Below are positions 1-6,734 of a stretch of DNA of 11,262 nucleotides, in pieces; position 1 is the first letter of the stretch; each line of letters opens with the position of its first letter. The position numbers and the translations under genes are program-made. Source of the DNA: Sulfitobacter sp. (lineage in GTDB: Bacteria > Pseudomonadota > Alphaproteobacteria > Rhodobacterales > Rhodobacteraceae); contig JAGXHD010000203.1 of NCBI GenBank assembly GCA_024636395.1, positions 1 through 11,262 on the forward strand. Reading direction: 5' to 3'. Below the pieces are notes generated by a model. The model worked only from the letters and a program-made list of their open reading frames with translations, did not search any database and was not told where the DNA came from.

Positions 1-245
1 AACGCGTCAATTCAGACCTGTCCCCTAAAGCGCCGCGCAGTCCAAGTCAAACCCTCTGGCGGTCAAATCGCGGCCTTCTGCAATAAATCTGCCGACCAAA
101 CGCACCAATTGTTTTATTCCGGTGCCGATCGGGGGGAACTACAGCGATTCAGGGCTAAAATTTAACACAGTCGATCAAGGCCGCGTGAGTGGGCTGTCTT
201 TCGTGGCGCAAAAGAGGCACCTAGGAACTTGAATGAAGCAGTGGA
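1..245. other. Left-edge non-coding stretch upstream of the first operon
   Basis: No gene is recognised here. Forward frame 1 stays open from the edge to a stop at 163-165, but the 54 residues resemble no family I know and codon use is not convincing. The stretch probably holds the promoter of the membrane-protein operon. I could not pick a confident -35/-10 pair. A good AGGAA ribosome-binding sequence at 223-227 sits 5 bases before an ATG at 233, which opens only a 17-codon frame overlapping the start of the next gene. Confidence 0.5.
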
Positions 246-998
246 ATGAAAATGATGACGGATACGAGCCAAAGGACGAAGGGTAAATCGAGGTTAGCCC
301 GGTTTGGACCGCTGGCTGTTATTGCAGTCGTGGCTGGGGTCGGTGCGTTCGCGCTGCGTGACTACCTGAGTTTCGATGCGCTGCGGGACAACCGCGAGGC
401 GCTGATCGCTTTTCGTGACAGCAATTTCGGGCTCACAGTACTTGGTTTTATGCTTGCCTACGTTCTGATCGTGACCTTCTCGCTTCCCGGCGCGTTGATC
501 GCTACTCTCACGGGTGGCTTTCTTTTCGGAACGGGCCTTGGGGCCGCACTTAACGTGACCTCGGCGACGTTGGGTGCTACCGCGATCTTTTTGGCTGCAC
601 GCCTCGGCCTCGGCGACCGGCTCAAGACTCGCATGGATGCGTCCGAGGGGATGGTCGCGCGGATCAAGAAAGGGCTCGACGAAAATCAGTGGTCGATGCT
701 GTTTTTCATCCGCCTTGTCCCGGCGGTGCCGTTCTTCATGGCCAATCTCATTCCGGCGTTTCTGTCGGTGCCCTTGCGGCGATTCGTGATCTCGACCTTC
801 ATCGGTATCATCCCCGGCTCACTGGTTTATACGTCCGTGGGCGCGGGGCTTGGTGAGGTGTTCGCGCGGGGCGAGACCCCGGACCTGGGCATCATCTTCG
901 AGCCGCATATTCTGCTGCCCATTCTGGGACTCTGCGCGCTGTCGCTGTTGCCCGTCATTATCAAGGCCCTGACCGGTAAAAAGGAACTTTTGAAATGA
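246..998 (+). CDS. TVP38/TMEM64 family (VTT-domain) membrane protein
   Basis: This is a 250-residue polytopic inner-membrane protein of the TVP38/TMEM64 family, which is related to DedA. Hydrophobic segments lie near residues 20-38, 62-82, 85-118, 150-176, 180-204 and 220-241. The VTT signature is visible in two halves: a Pro-Gly/Gly-Gly-Phe-Phe-Gly-rich segment at 78-98, and FIRLVPAVPF at 154-163 with Asn167, then the F-x-x-x-T-x-x-G-x-x-P-G pattern ending near 191. Family members are linked to lipid scrambling or membrane homeostasis, but the substrate of bacterial members paired with disulfide oxidoreductases is not settled. The stop overlaps the next start (ATGA at 995-998), so the two genes are probably translationally coupled. 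The start could be any of the ATGs at 246, 252 or 255, because none has a strong ribosome-binding site. The N-terminus to about residue 18 is polar and positively charged, as expected on the cytoplasmic side. Confidence 0.9.
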   Translation: MKMMTDTSQRTKGKSRLARFGPLAVIAVVAGVGAFALRDYLSFDALRDNREALIAFRDSNFGLTVLGFMLAYVLIVTFSLPGALIATLTGGFLFGTGLGAALNVTSATLGATAIFLAARLGLGDRLKTRMDASEGMVARIKKGLDENQWSMLFFIRLVPAVPFFMANLIPAFLSVPLRRFVISTFIGIIPGSLVYTSVGAGLGEVFARGETPDLGIIFEPHILLPILGLCALSLLPVIIKALTGKKELLK

Positions 999-2413
999 AC
1001 CATGTCAAAACAGATATTCTGGTGATCGGGGCCGGATCGGGAGGGCTGTCCGTTGCTGCGGGCGCCGCGCAGATGGGTGCAGATGTGGTCTTGCTCGAGG
1101 GGCACAAGATGGGTGGTGATTGCCTCAATTACGGCTGTGTGCCCTCCAAGGCGCTCATTGCCACGGGCAAGGCAGCCTACGGGCAGCAGCACAGCGCTCA
1201 ATTCGGTGTAACCGATGCTGCAGGCGTGGTGGATTATGCCGCTGCCAAAGACCATGTTGCCGATGTGATCGCGACCATTGCGCCCGTCGACAGCCAGGAG
1301 CGGTTCGAGGGCTTCGGAATCAACGTGATCCGCGAATTTGGCAAATTCATCTCGGCCACTGAAGTGCAGGCGGGTGATACGGTGATCAAGGCGCGGCGGA
1401 TCGTGATCGCCACAGGCTCTTCGCCGCTGGTGCCGCCGATCCCCGGATTGGAGGCGGTCCCTTACGAGACCAACGAAACCCTTTTCGATCTGCGTGAGGC
1501 GCCCGAGCACCTGCTGATCATCGGTGGCGGACCAATTGGCATGGAGATGGCGCAGGCGCACATTCGCATGGGCTGTAAAGTGACTGTGATCGAAGGCGCG
1601 AAGGCACTGGGCAAGGATGATCCGGAGCTCGCGGAAGTTGTGATTGCTTCGCTGAAAGAGGAGGGTGTGCAGATTGCCGAGGACGCACTTGCCGCGGAGA
1701 TACGCGGGCAAGCGGGTGCGATCGAGGTCGAGGCCAAGGACGGGCGTGTATTCAAAGGCTCACATTTGCTGATGGCGGTCGGGCGCAAAGCAAACACGGA
1801 GTCCCTCGATCTTGCAGCAGCGGGTGTAAAGCCCACGAAAAACGGCATAAAGGTGGATGAAAGCCTCCGCACCAGCAACAAGCGCATCTATGCCATCGGC
1901 GATGTGGCGGGCGGCCTGCAATTCACGCATGTGGCGGGATATCATGCGGGCGTGATCATCCGATCTATGCTTTTTGGCCTGCCGTCGAAAGCAAAGACAG
2001 CACATATCCCTTGGGCGACCTACACCGATCCCGAGCTCGCACAGGTCGGTCTGACAGAGGCCCAGGCCAAAAAGAAGCACGGCACCTCCCTAGAAGTTGT
2101 GCGATTTCATTATTCCCACAATGATCGCGCTATCGCTGAGCGCAAGAGTAAGGGATTCATTAAGGTTATGGTGGTCAAAGGACGCCCGGTCGGGGCCTCG
2201 ATCGTGGGCTATCAGGCGGGAGAGCTGATAAACCTTTGGGCGCTTGCGCTGGCCAACAAGATGAAAATGAGCCAGATTGCTGCCATGGTGGCTCCTTACC
2301 CTACAATCGGCGAGATCAACAAACGGGCGGCTGGCGCGTATTTCAGCCCACGCCTGTTTGAAAGTGCATTGGTCAAGCGGGTTGTTGGATTTGTGCAGCG
2401 GTTCGTGCCGTGA
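995..2413 (+). CDS. FAD/NAD-dependent disulfide oxidoreductase, mercuric-reductase/lipoamide-dehydrogenase-like
   Basis: This 472-residue class I pyridine nucleotide-disulfide oxidoreductase moves electrons from NAD(P)H through FAD to an active-site disulfide. The FAD-binding GxGxxG lies at 12-17 with Glu35 ending the second strand. The redox pair is Cys43 and Cys48 in GGDCLNYGCVPSK. A second Rossmann motif, GGGPIG, lies at 177-182, with Glu200 favouring NADH over NADPH. The second FAD motif, IYAIGDV, is at 298-304, and the dimerisation domain fills the C-terminus. The His-Pro of true lipoamide dehydrogenases (HPxxxE) is replaced by Tyr435-Pro with Glu440, so it is unlikely to be the E3 subunit. 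It has no N-terminal metal-binding domain and no C-terminal Cys pair, so ordinary mercuric reductase is also unlikely. AAGGAA at 981-986 lies 8 bases before the ATG. It follows the TVP38 gene, a recurrent pairing in bacteria. The physiological substrate is unknown. Confidence 0.9.
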   Translation: MNHVKTDILVIGAGSGGLSVAAGAAQMGADVVLLEGHKMGGDCLNYGCVPSKALIATGKAAYGQQHSAQFGVTDAAGVVDYAAAKDHVADVIATIAPVDSQERFEGFGINVIREFGKFISATEVQAGDTVIKARRIVIATGSSPLVPPIPGLEAVPYETNETLFDLREAPEHLLIIGGGPIGMEMAQAHIRMGCKVTVIEGAKALGKDDPELAEVVIASLKEEGVQIAEDALAAEIRGQAGAIEVEAKDGRVFKGSHLLMAVGRKANTESLDLAAAGVKPTKNGIKVDESLRTSNKRIYAIGDVAGGLQFTHVAGYHAGVIIRSMLFGLPSKAKTAHIPWATYTDPELAQVGLTEAQAKKKHGTSLEVVRFHYSHNDRAIAERKSKGFIKVMVVKGRPVGASIVGYQAGELINLWALALANKMKMSQIAAMVAPYPTIGEINKRAAGAYFSPRLFESALVKRVVGFVQRFVP

Positions 2414-2477
2414 CAAGAGCGGCGCAGGTCTGCGACGACGCTCCACCCGCTGTCCAGAGGCGGTCAAGGGCTTCTCG

Positions 2478-3863
2478 ATGATCAATTCCCTCTCCGGTCG
2501 GCTTCTGATTCTGACAACGATCTTCGTGATGATCGCGGAAATCTTGATTTTCGTGCCCTCCGTCGCGCGGTTCCGCGTGGACTACATGCTCGACCGGCTG
2601 GAGCGGGCGCAGATCGCTTCTCTCACGCTGTTAGCGGATGATATGATCGATGCGGAGCTCGAGGCTGAGCTCTTGCGCAATGCCGAAGTATTCAACGTGG
2701 TCCTGCGCCGGGATGAAGTGCGCCAGTTGGTACTCTCCTCGCCGATGCCACAGGTCATTTCCAACACCATTGATTTGCGCGACAGCTCGGCCGCCGTGCT
2801 GATCCGCGATGCGATGAAACGCATGATCCAGTCCGATAATGAGGTGATCCGGGTCATCGGTGCGCCCGTGCGCGATGCGGGGCTGCTGATCGAGGTGACG
2901 ATGGAGACCGGCCCGATGCGCACCGCGATGATCGACTATGGCCTGCGGATCCTTGTCCTGTCGGCGGTCATCTCGGTGATCACTGCGCTGATGCTCTTCG
3001 TGGCGATGCGGGTGCTGCTGGTCAAGCCGATCAAGGGCGTGGTGGCGCATATGCAGCGCTATGCGGCGGCGCCCGAGGACGCGCGCAGGATCATCACGCC
3101 TTCGGCAGGCATTACAGAACTGCGCGAGGCGGAGGAGGCGCTGAAATCCCTTCAGACCGAGTTGACGAGCGCCCTGCGCCAGAAAGAACGGCTGGCACAG
3201 CTCGGCTCGGCGGTGAGCAAGATCAGCCATGATCTACGCAACATCCTGACGTCAGCACAGCTCTTTACTGACCGCATCGAGATGTCAGAGGATCCGGTGG
3301 TGACACGACTGGCCCCCAAGCTCGTCGGCTCGATCACTCGCGCTGTACATCTGTGCGAATCCACACTTGCCTTTGGCCGCGCGGAAGAGCCGGGCCCGAC
3401 GCTGACGCTGGTGCGTCTTGCAGATGTTGTCGATGATGTCCTTTATGGGGAGCAGCTTGCGGCGGCGGGGTTTGATCTAGCGCTCAGATCCGAAGTCTCG
3501 CCGACGATGCAGATCCGCGCTGACCCGGAACAGATGCACCGCGTTCTTGGCAACCTTGTCAGCAATGCCCGGCAGGCGATCATGGCGACCGAGCGCTCCG
3601 GGGAGATTTGCATCAGCGCCTCTGAGACAGCGCGGGCGTGGCTGATTACGCTGCAAGACGATGGACCCGGCCTTCCGGCCAAAGCGCAGGAGTATTTGTT
3701 TTCCGCCTTCCAAGGATCGGTGCGCAAAGGCGGCTCGGGCCTCGGCCTCGCGATCTCGGCGGAACTGGTGCGCGGGCACGGTGGTGATATCCGGCTCAAG
3801 CGAACAGGGGCGGAAGGGACCGAATTTGTGATCACCCTCCCGAAGGGTGATGGAACCCTGTGA
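2478..3863 (+). CDS. Membrane sensor histidine kinase (HAMP-HisKA-HATPase_c)
   Basis: This is a 461-residue two-component sensor kinase. Transmembrane helix 1 is about residues 8-30. An extracytoplasmic domain of about 120 residues (33-153) matches no sensor fold I recognise. Transmembrane helix 2 is about 157-181, followed by a HAMP-like linker (183-235, rich in Glu/Ala heptads). The HisKA phosphoacceptor is His251 in SHDLRN. The ATP-binding domain has the N box around Asn363 (SNARQAI), the G1 box DDGPGLP at 394-400 and the G2 box GGSGLGLA at 418-425, so all catalytic boxes are present. I chose ATG 2478 because AAGGG (2466-2470) lies 7 bases upstream and helix 1 then begins right away. The same frame stays open back to 2277, but that extension lies inside the oxidoreductase gene. 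It starts 64 bases after that gene and is probably co-transcribed. No response regulator is adjacent. Its signal is unknown; context suggests a membrane or redox cue. Confidence 0.9.
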   Translation: MINSLSGRLLILTTIFVMIAEILIFVPSVARFRVDYMLDRLERAQIASLTLLADDMIDAELEAELLRNAEVFNVVLRRDEVRQLVLSSPMPQVISNTIDLRDSSAAVLIRDAMKRMIQSDNEVIRVIGAPVRDAGLLIEVTMETGPMRTAMIDYGLRILVLSAVISVITALMLFVAMRVLLVKPIKGVVAHMQRYAAAPEDARRIITPSAGITELREAEEALKSLQTELTSALRQKERLAQLGSAVSKISHDLRNILTSAQLFTDRIEMSEDPVVTRLAPKLVGSITRAVHLCESTLAFGRAEEPGPTLTLVRLADVVDDVLYGEQLAAAGFDLALRSEVSPTMQIRADPEQMHRVLGNLVSNARQAIMATERSGEICISASETARAWLITLQDDGPGLPAKAQEYLFSAFQGSVRKGGSGLGLAISAELVRGHGGDIRLKRTGAEGTEFVITLPKGDGTL

Positions 3864-3888
3864 TTATTTCTGCGGGCTAGCTGCTTTT

Positions 3889-3903
3889 GCCCTCAGAGAG
3901 GGC
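3889..3903 (+). terminator. Possible terminator hairpin after the histidine kinase
   Basis: A perfect 6-bp stem GCCCTC/GAGGGC with a 3-base AGA loop lies 26 bases after the kinase stop. It is preceded by TTTT, but the 3' side (TTGCATT) is a poor U tract. It could be a weak intrinsic terminator or simply a processing hairpin between the operon and the tRNA. Confidence 0.35.
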
Positions 3904-3941
3904 TTGCATTGCCCGTGCGCTGATACTAAACCGCCCGCAGT

Positions 3942-4018
3942 GCACCCGTAGCTCAGCTGGATAGAGTACCTGACTACGAATCAGGGGGTCGGGCGTTCGA
4001 ATCGCTCCGGGTGCACCA
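3942..4018 (+). tRNA. tRNA-Arg, anticodon ACG
   Basis: A complete 77-base cloverleaf is visible. The acceptor stem is GCACCCG (3942-3948) with CGGGTGC (4008-4014), then discriminator A and an encoded CCA. The D arm contains AGCTCAGCTGGATAGAG. The anticodon stem CCTGA/TCAGG closes a 7-base loop CTACGAA, with anticodon ACG at 3976-3978. The T stem GGGCG/CGCTC (one G-T pair) closes a TTCGAAT loop. ACG is expected to be edited to ICG by the tRNA adenosine deaminase TadA and to read CGU, CGC and CGA arginine codons. The encoded CCA makes it a whole gene. tRNA genes are common integration sites, but I found no copy of its 3' end elsewhere in the window and no integrase. Confidence 0.97.
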
Positions 4019-4328
4019 TTACTTTACTGTTGAATTTGAATATAAGCTCCCTCTTGGGGCGGTAAGTTGCCTTTTTAGATTTGGTTCGCATTGAGATTGG
4101 TGAACTGACCGGCTGTTCTCGTATTTATGCATTTAGCCACGAGCCTGCAGCTTTTGCCGATAGTTCTACTCCACATGAACGGCCAATAGCCGACCTTGGT
4201 GTAGTACGCGGCGGACGGCGGCAACGAGCCCAAACCCTCCAGTGCTGCGGTCAATACGGAGGTCCGCTTCGTGGGTCACGCCCGATGTCTTTGACCGGAC
4301 CATCAACAGCTAGGCGTTCGCCAAGTCT
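4019..4328. other. Gene-free stretch between tRNA-Arg and the LysR gene
   Basis: A forward frame is open through much of this stretch into the LysR gene, but its product is unrelated to known proteins and it overlaps the real minus-strand gene, so I do not call it. An inverted pair GCGGAC (4211-4216) and GTCCGC (4262-4267) flanks 45 bases of GC-rich sequence. The composition resembles dispersed intergenic sequences of Rhodobacteraceae, but that is only an impression. AGTCT (4324-4328) and AGACT (4336-4340) form a small inverted repeat over the LysR stop, too weak to call a terminator. Confidence 0.4.
4058..4076 (+). terminator. Probable tRNA-Arg terminator
   Basis: A 5-bp stem GGCGG/TTGCC (two G-T pairs) with a TAAG loop at 4058-4071 is followed directly by TTTTT at 4072-4076, about 40 bases after the tRNA. 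The T run in the right place supports an intrinsic terminator. The weak stem lowers confidence. Confidence 0.45.
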
Positions 4329-5228
4329 TCAGCCCAGACTGGCCACCAAATTGCGCAGCCAGAGCATTGCGGGATCGCCATCTGATCGTCGATGCCAGAC
4401 GATAGAATAGGCGTATTCCGGGATGTCCAAAGGCAATTCGAACGTCACAAGATCGCTTTGATCGGCGCTGTCGGCAAGGCGGGCTGGCAAGGAAATGATC
4501 AGATCGGTGCCACGCACCGAGGCGACATTGCTGGCGAAATTGGGCGTGGATACTGCAATCCGACGCGCCTTGCCAAGTTTTGCCAGTCCAGCGTCGATTG
4601 GGCTTTTGCGAGGGTCGCGGAACGTTACCATGACATGCGGGTAACGCAGATAATCCTCCAGCGTCAGCCTTCCCTGACCCGCGCGAACGGCAAGCACGTG
4701 ACGTGCGCAGATCAGGCCGATGAAGTGTTCGCGAAACAGCTCTTGCGACAGGAACGGCGAAGGTGGGGGGCTTGCGCCCCAGAACGCAAGGTCCAACTCT
4801 CCGGTGGCCAATTGCACTTGGCTGGCCTCGCCGATGGGGCGGATATCCAGCGTCGTGTCCGGAGCCTGCGCGCGCAGGGCACGCACCAATCCGGGCAGGA
4901 CCGTCATCATCGCATAGTCGCTGGCCCCGACCCGGAACGTCTGCGCCGATGTCGCAGGATCGAACTTCGGTGAAACGAGCAAAGGTCCAACGCTATCCAG
5001 CAACGCACGGACTTGTGGGATCATTTTGGTGGCGTGCGGCGTCGGCGTCAGACGGTTTCCGGTGCGGACAAACAGCGGATCATCCACGACATCACGCAAC
5101 CGGTTCAGCGCGTGGCTGATCGCCGGCTGGCTGAGCGACAGTTTTCCTGCCGCCAGCGTGACGGATCCGGTGCTGGCGACGGCATCGAACACGACTAGCA
5201 GGTTCAGATCTGGCCTTGCCGTATTCAT
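4329..5228 (-). CDS. LysR-family transcriptional regulator
   Basis: This 299-residue protein has the usual LysR length. The N-terminal winged helix-turn-helix is at about residues 8-67, with the helix-turn-helix core at 22-45 and recognition helix SQPAISHALNRLR at 33-45, then the family's DPLFVR wing segment at 50-55. A linker helix follows, and the type 2 periplasmic-binding-protein-like effector domain spans about 90-295. LysR regulators usually repress their own gene and activate a divergent neighbour when a small molecule binds. It diverges from the hydrolase gene across 88 bases that contain a perfect palindrome of LysR type. It is therefore probably the local regulator of the hydrolase, reductase and glutathione transferase genes. 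The inducer cannot be read from the sequence. Confidence 0.93.
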   Translation of the reverse strand: MNTARPDLNLLVVFDAVASTGSVTLAAGKLSLSQPAISHALNRLRDVVDDPLFVRTGNRLTPTPHATKMIPQVRALLDSVGPLLVSPKFDPATSAQTFRVGASDYAMMTVLPGLVRALRAQAPDTTLDIRPIGEASQVQLATGELDLAFWGASPPPSPFLSQELFREHFIGLICARHVLAVRAGQGRLTLEDYLRYPHVMVTFRDPRKSPIDAGLAKLGKARRIAVSTPNFASNVASVRGTDLIISLPARLADSADQSDLVTFELPLDIPEYAYSIVWHRRSDGDPAMLWLRNLVASLG

Positions 5229-5253
5229 TCTATTTATTCCGCGACGTTATTTC

Positions 5254-5268
5254 ATTCATTTCATGAAT
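5254..5268. promoter_or_regulatory. Candidate LysR operator in the divergent promoter
   Basis: ATTCAT-TTC-ATGAAT is a perfect 6-3-6 inverted repeat and fits the LysR T-N11-A pattern. Overlapping it, TTCAT (5260-5264) and ATGAA (5272-5276) form a second pair 7 bases apart, giving three evenly phased half-sites. It lies 25 bases from the LysR start and 48 bases before the hydrolase start, as expected for a site controlling both genes. Confidence 0.6.
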
Positions 5269-5303
5269 CACATGAAAACCGGCATCAAGGAAGCCTACTT
5301 GAT

Positions 5304-5310
5304 AGGAGGT
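5304..5310 (+). promoter_or_regulatory. Strong ribosome-binding site fixing the hydrolase start
   Basis: AGGAGGT lies 6 bases before ATG 5317 and is a full Shine-Dalgarno match. It decides the start against upstream in-frame ATGs at 5263 and 5272 and against the much longer open frame reaching back into the LysR gene. Confidence 0.85.
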
Positions 5311-5316
5311 ACCCCC

Positions 5317-5889
5317 ATGCAACAGTTCAACCTCGACGATACGGCAATGATTCTGATCGACCATCAGGTCGGAACCAACACCTGGGCCGCGACCACTCCG
5401 CTGGAGTTGTTGCAGCGCAACGTGATCATCCTTGCGAAATTCACCACAGGCACGGACATGCCGCTGGTACTGACCTCCAGTCAGGAAACCAATGTCGATG
5501 TGCAGGGGCCGCTGATGCCCGAGTTGGCAGAAATCGCACCCGACGCATTCGCGGCACGCATCAAACGCAAGGGCGTCGTCAACGCGTGGGACGACGCCGA
5601 TTTCGCCAATGCCTGCCTTGGTACGGGCAAACGCAATTTCATCATGGCGGGTGTCACGACCGATGTGTGCATGGTGGCCCCGGCAATCAGCGCGGTGCAG
5701 GAAGGCTTCAACGTGCAGGTCGTCTGCGACGCTTGCGGATCGTCCAACCCCATCGCCGAAGAGATGTCTTGGCGGCGCATGGAGGCCGCAGGCGTGCGTC
5801 TGACCAGCACCAACGCCATGGTGGCCGAACTGGTCAAGAACTGGGCCAGCCCCGCCGGTGCCATTGCGTTCCCGCTGCTGACCATCTGA
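5317..5889 (+). CDS. Isochorismatase-like cysteine hydrolase (YcaC-like)
   Basis: This 190-residue protein belongs to the isochorismatase-like hydrolase superfamily and most resembles the YcaC branch, whose substrates are largely unknown. The Asp-Lys-Cys triad is visible: Asp15 in ILIDHQ, a lysine in RIKRKG (Lys83 or Lys85), and nucleophile Cys118 in GVTTDVC, where the preceding Val-Thr is the usual non-proline cis peptide. The NAWDD segment (89-93) and the late EEMSWRRMEAAGV segment are typical of the YcaC type. Family members cleave amide, ester or vinyl-ether bonds, and it would act in the cytoplasm as an oligomer. It is the first gene after the divergent LysR promoter and ends 9 bases before the next start, so it is probably operonic. 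I cannot assign a substrate. Confidence 0.9.
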   Translation: MQQFNLDDTAMILIDHQVGTNTWAATTPLELLQRNVIILAKFTTGTDMPLVLTSSQETNVDVQGPLMPELAEIAPDAFAARIKRKGVVNAWDDADFANACLGTGKRNFIMAGVTTDVCMVAPAISAVQEGFNVQVVCDACGSSNPIAEEMSWRRMEAAGVRLTSTNAMVAELVKNWASPAGAIAFPLLTI

Positions 5890-5898
5890 GGAGACGGG

Positions 5899-6692
5899 AT
5901 GATGAAAGCTGTCCAAGCAAGCGGTTTTGGCACTGCATCGGTCTTGTCGTTGGTCGACATCGAAAAACCCCAGCCGTCGGGGCGTGACATTCTGGTGCGG
6001 GTCAAGGCCAGCGGCGTCAATCCGATTGAATGGAATATCCGCAGTGGCGCTATTGCCAAAGCCATTGGGCACGATCTGTCGGTGACGTTCGGATGGGCCT
6101 GTGCCGGTATCGTGGAAAGCGTGGGCGCGGATGTGACTGCGTTTAAAGCGGGAGACGAAATCTATTCCTATCCTGAATTCACCCGTGGCGGCACCCATAC
6201 CGAGTTCGTGCTGATTGATGAGGGCCAGGACGCGCTCAAAGCAAGTCCCTTGACCTTCGCGCAGGCCGCCGCCGCTGCGATGACTGCACAGGCGGCATGG
6301 GCATCAATGGACGTTGCCAAGATCCAAAGCGGCGAGCGTGTCCTGGTCCATGGACGCGCGGGGTGTGGGCCACTGGTTGATCCAACTTGCCCATCATGCA
6401 GGGGCCGAGGTCATCACGACAGCCTCCGGCGCTGCTGGGTCAGGGCGGGCATCTGGTCTCGGCCGCGATGCCGCCCGATGCCGAAGCCGCCAAGGCCAAG
6501 GGCGCGACCGGTCATTTTGTCTTTACCCCTCCAAACGATGAAGCTCTGGCCGAGATTGGTGAGCAGATCGCACTCGGCAGGTTGAAACCCTTGTCCGTGG
6601 CGCTGGAATTACCAGTGGCCGACGCAGTGCGCGCACATGAGTTGGGCGAGACCGGAAAAGCAGGCGGCAAGATGGTCCTGACCACAGATTAG
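5899..6692 (+). pseudogene. Broken NADP-dependent quinone-oxidoreductase-type MDR gene
   Basis: Three frames together spell one zinc-free medium-chain dehydrogenase/reductase. Frame 1 from ATG 5899 gives the GroES-like domain and the start of the Rossmann fold, ending in the nucleotide-binding loop at about residue 152-155 (VLVHG, then RAG). The fold then continues in frame 2 (GVGHWLIQLAHHAGAEVITT, about 6363-6430), consistent with loss of two G residues in the run at 6359-6364. Near 6431-6440 it jumps to frame 3 (GQGGHLVSAAMPPDAEAAKA and so on) and runs to the natural end at 6692. About 50 residues of the usual Rossmann domain are missing at that jump, so it is a real deletion. A product of frame 1 alone has 228 residues with a nonsense tail after about residue 155. 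GAGGAG (5888-5893) supports the start. A functional NADPH-dependent enzyme is very unlikely. Confidence 0.88.
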
Positions 6693-6734
6693 ACTACAAC
6701 AGAAGAAATTCCTTTGATCATTTAAGGACGCAAC

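Noticed and set aside
827..1711. 294-codon minus-strand frame opposite the membrane protein and oxidoreductase genes
   Set aside because: It is antisense to two clear protein families, is rich in His and Arg as expected for a GC-driven shadow, and resembles no protein.
995..2413. Calling the oxidoreductase lipoamide dehydrogenase (lpdA) or mercuric reductase (merA)
   Set aside because: The HPxxxE histidine is Tyr435, no 2-oxoacid dehydrogenase genes are nearby, and the metal-binding domain and C-terminal Cys pair of MerA are absent.
2277..2477. 67-codon N-terminal extension of the histidine kinase frame
   Set aside because: It lies mostly inside the oxidoreductase gene and is Cys/Arg/Ser-rich; ATG 2478 with AAGGG upstream gives a normal membrane kinase start.
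4081..4410. 109-codon forward frame between the tRNA and lysR
   Set aside because: It runs into the real minus-strand LysR gene, has no ribosome-binding site and its product is unlike any protein.
5230..6198. 322-codon minus-strand frame opposite the hydrolase gene
   Set aside because: It is a shadow of the YcaC-like hydrolase and the start of the broken reductase; the product is His/Gly-rich with no recognisable domain.
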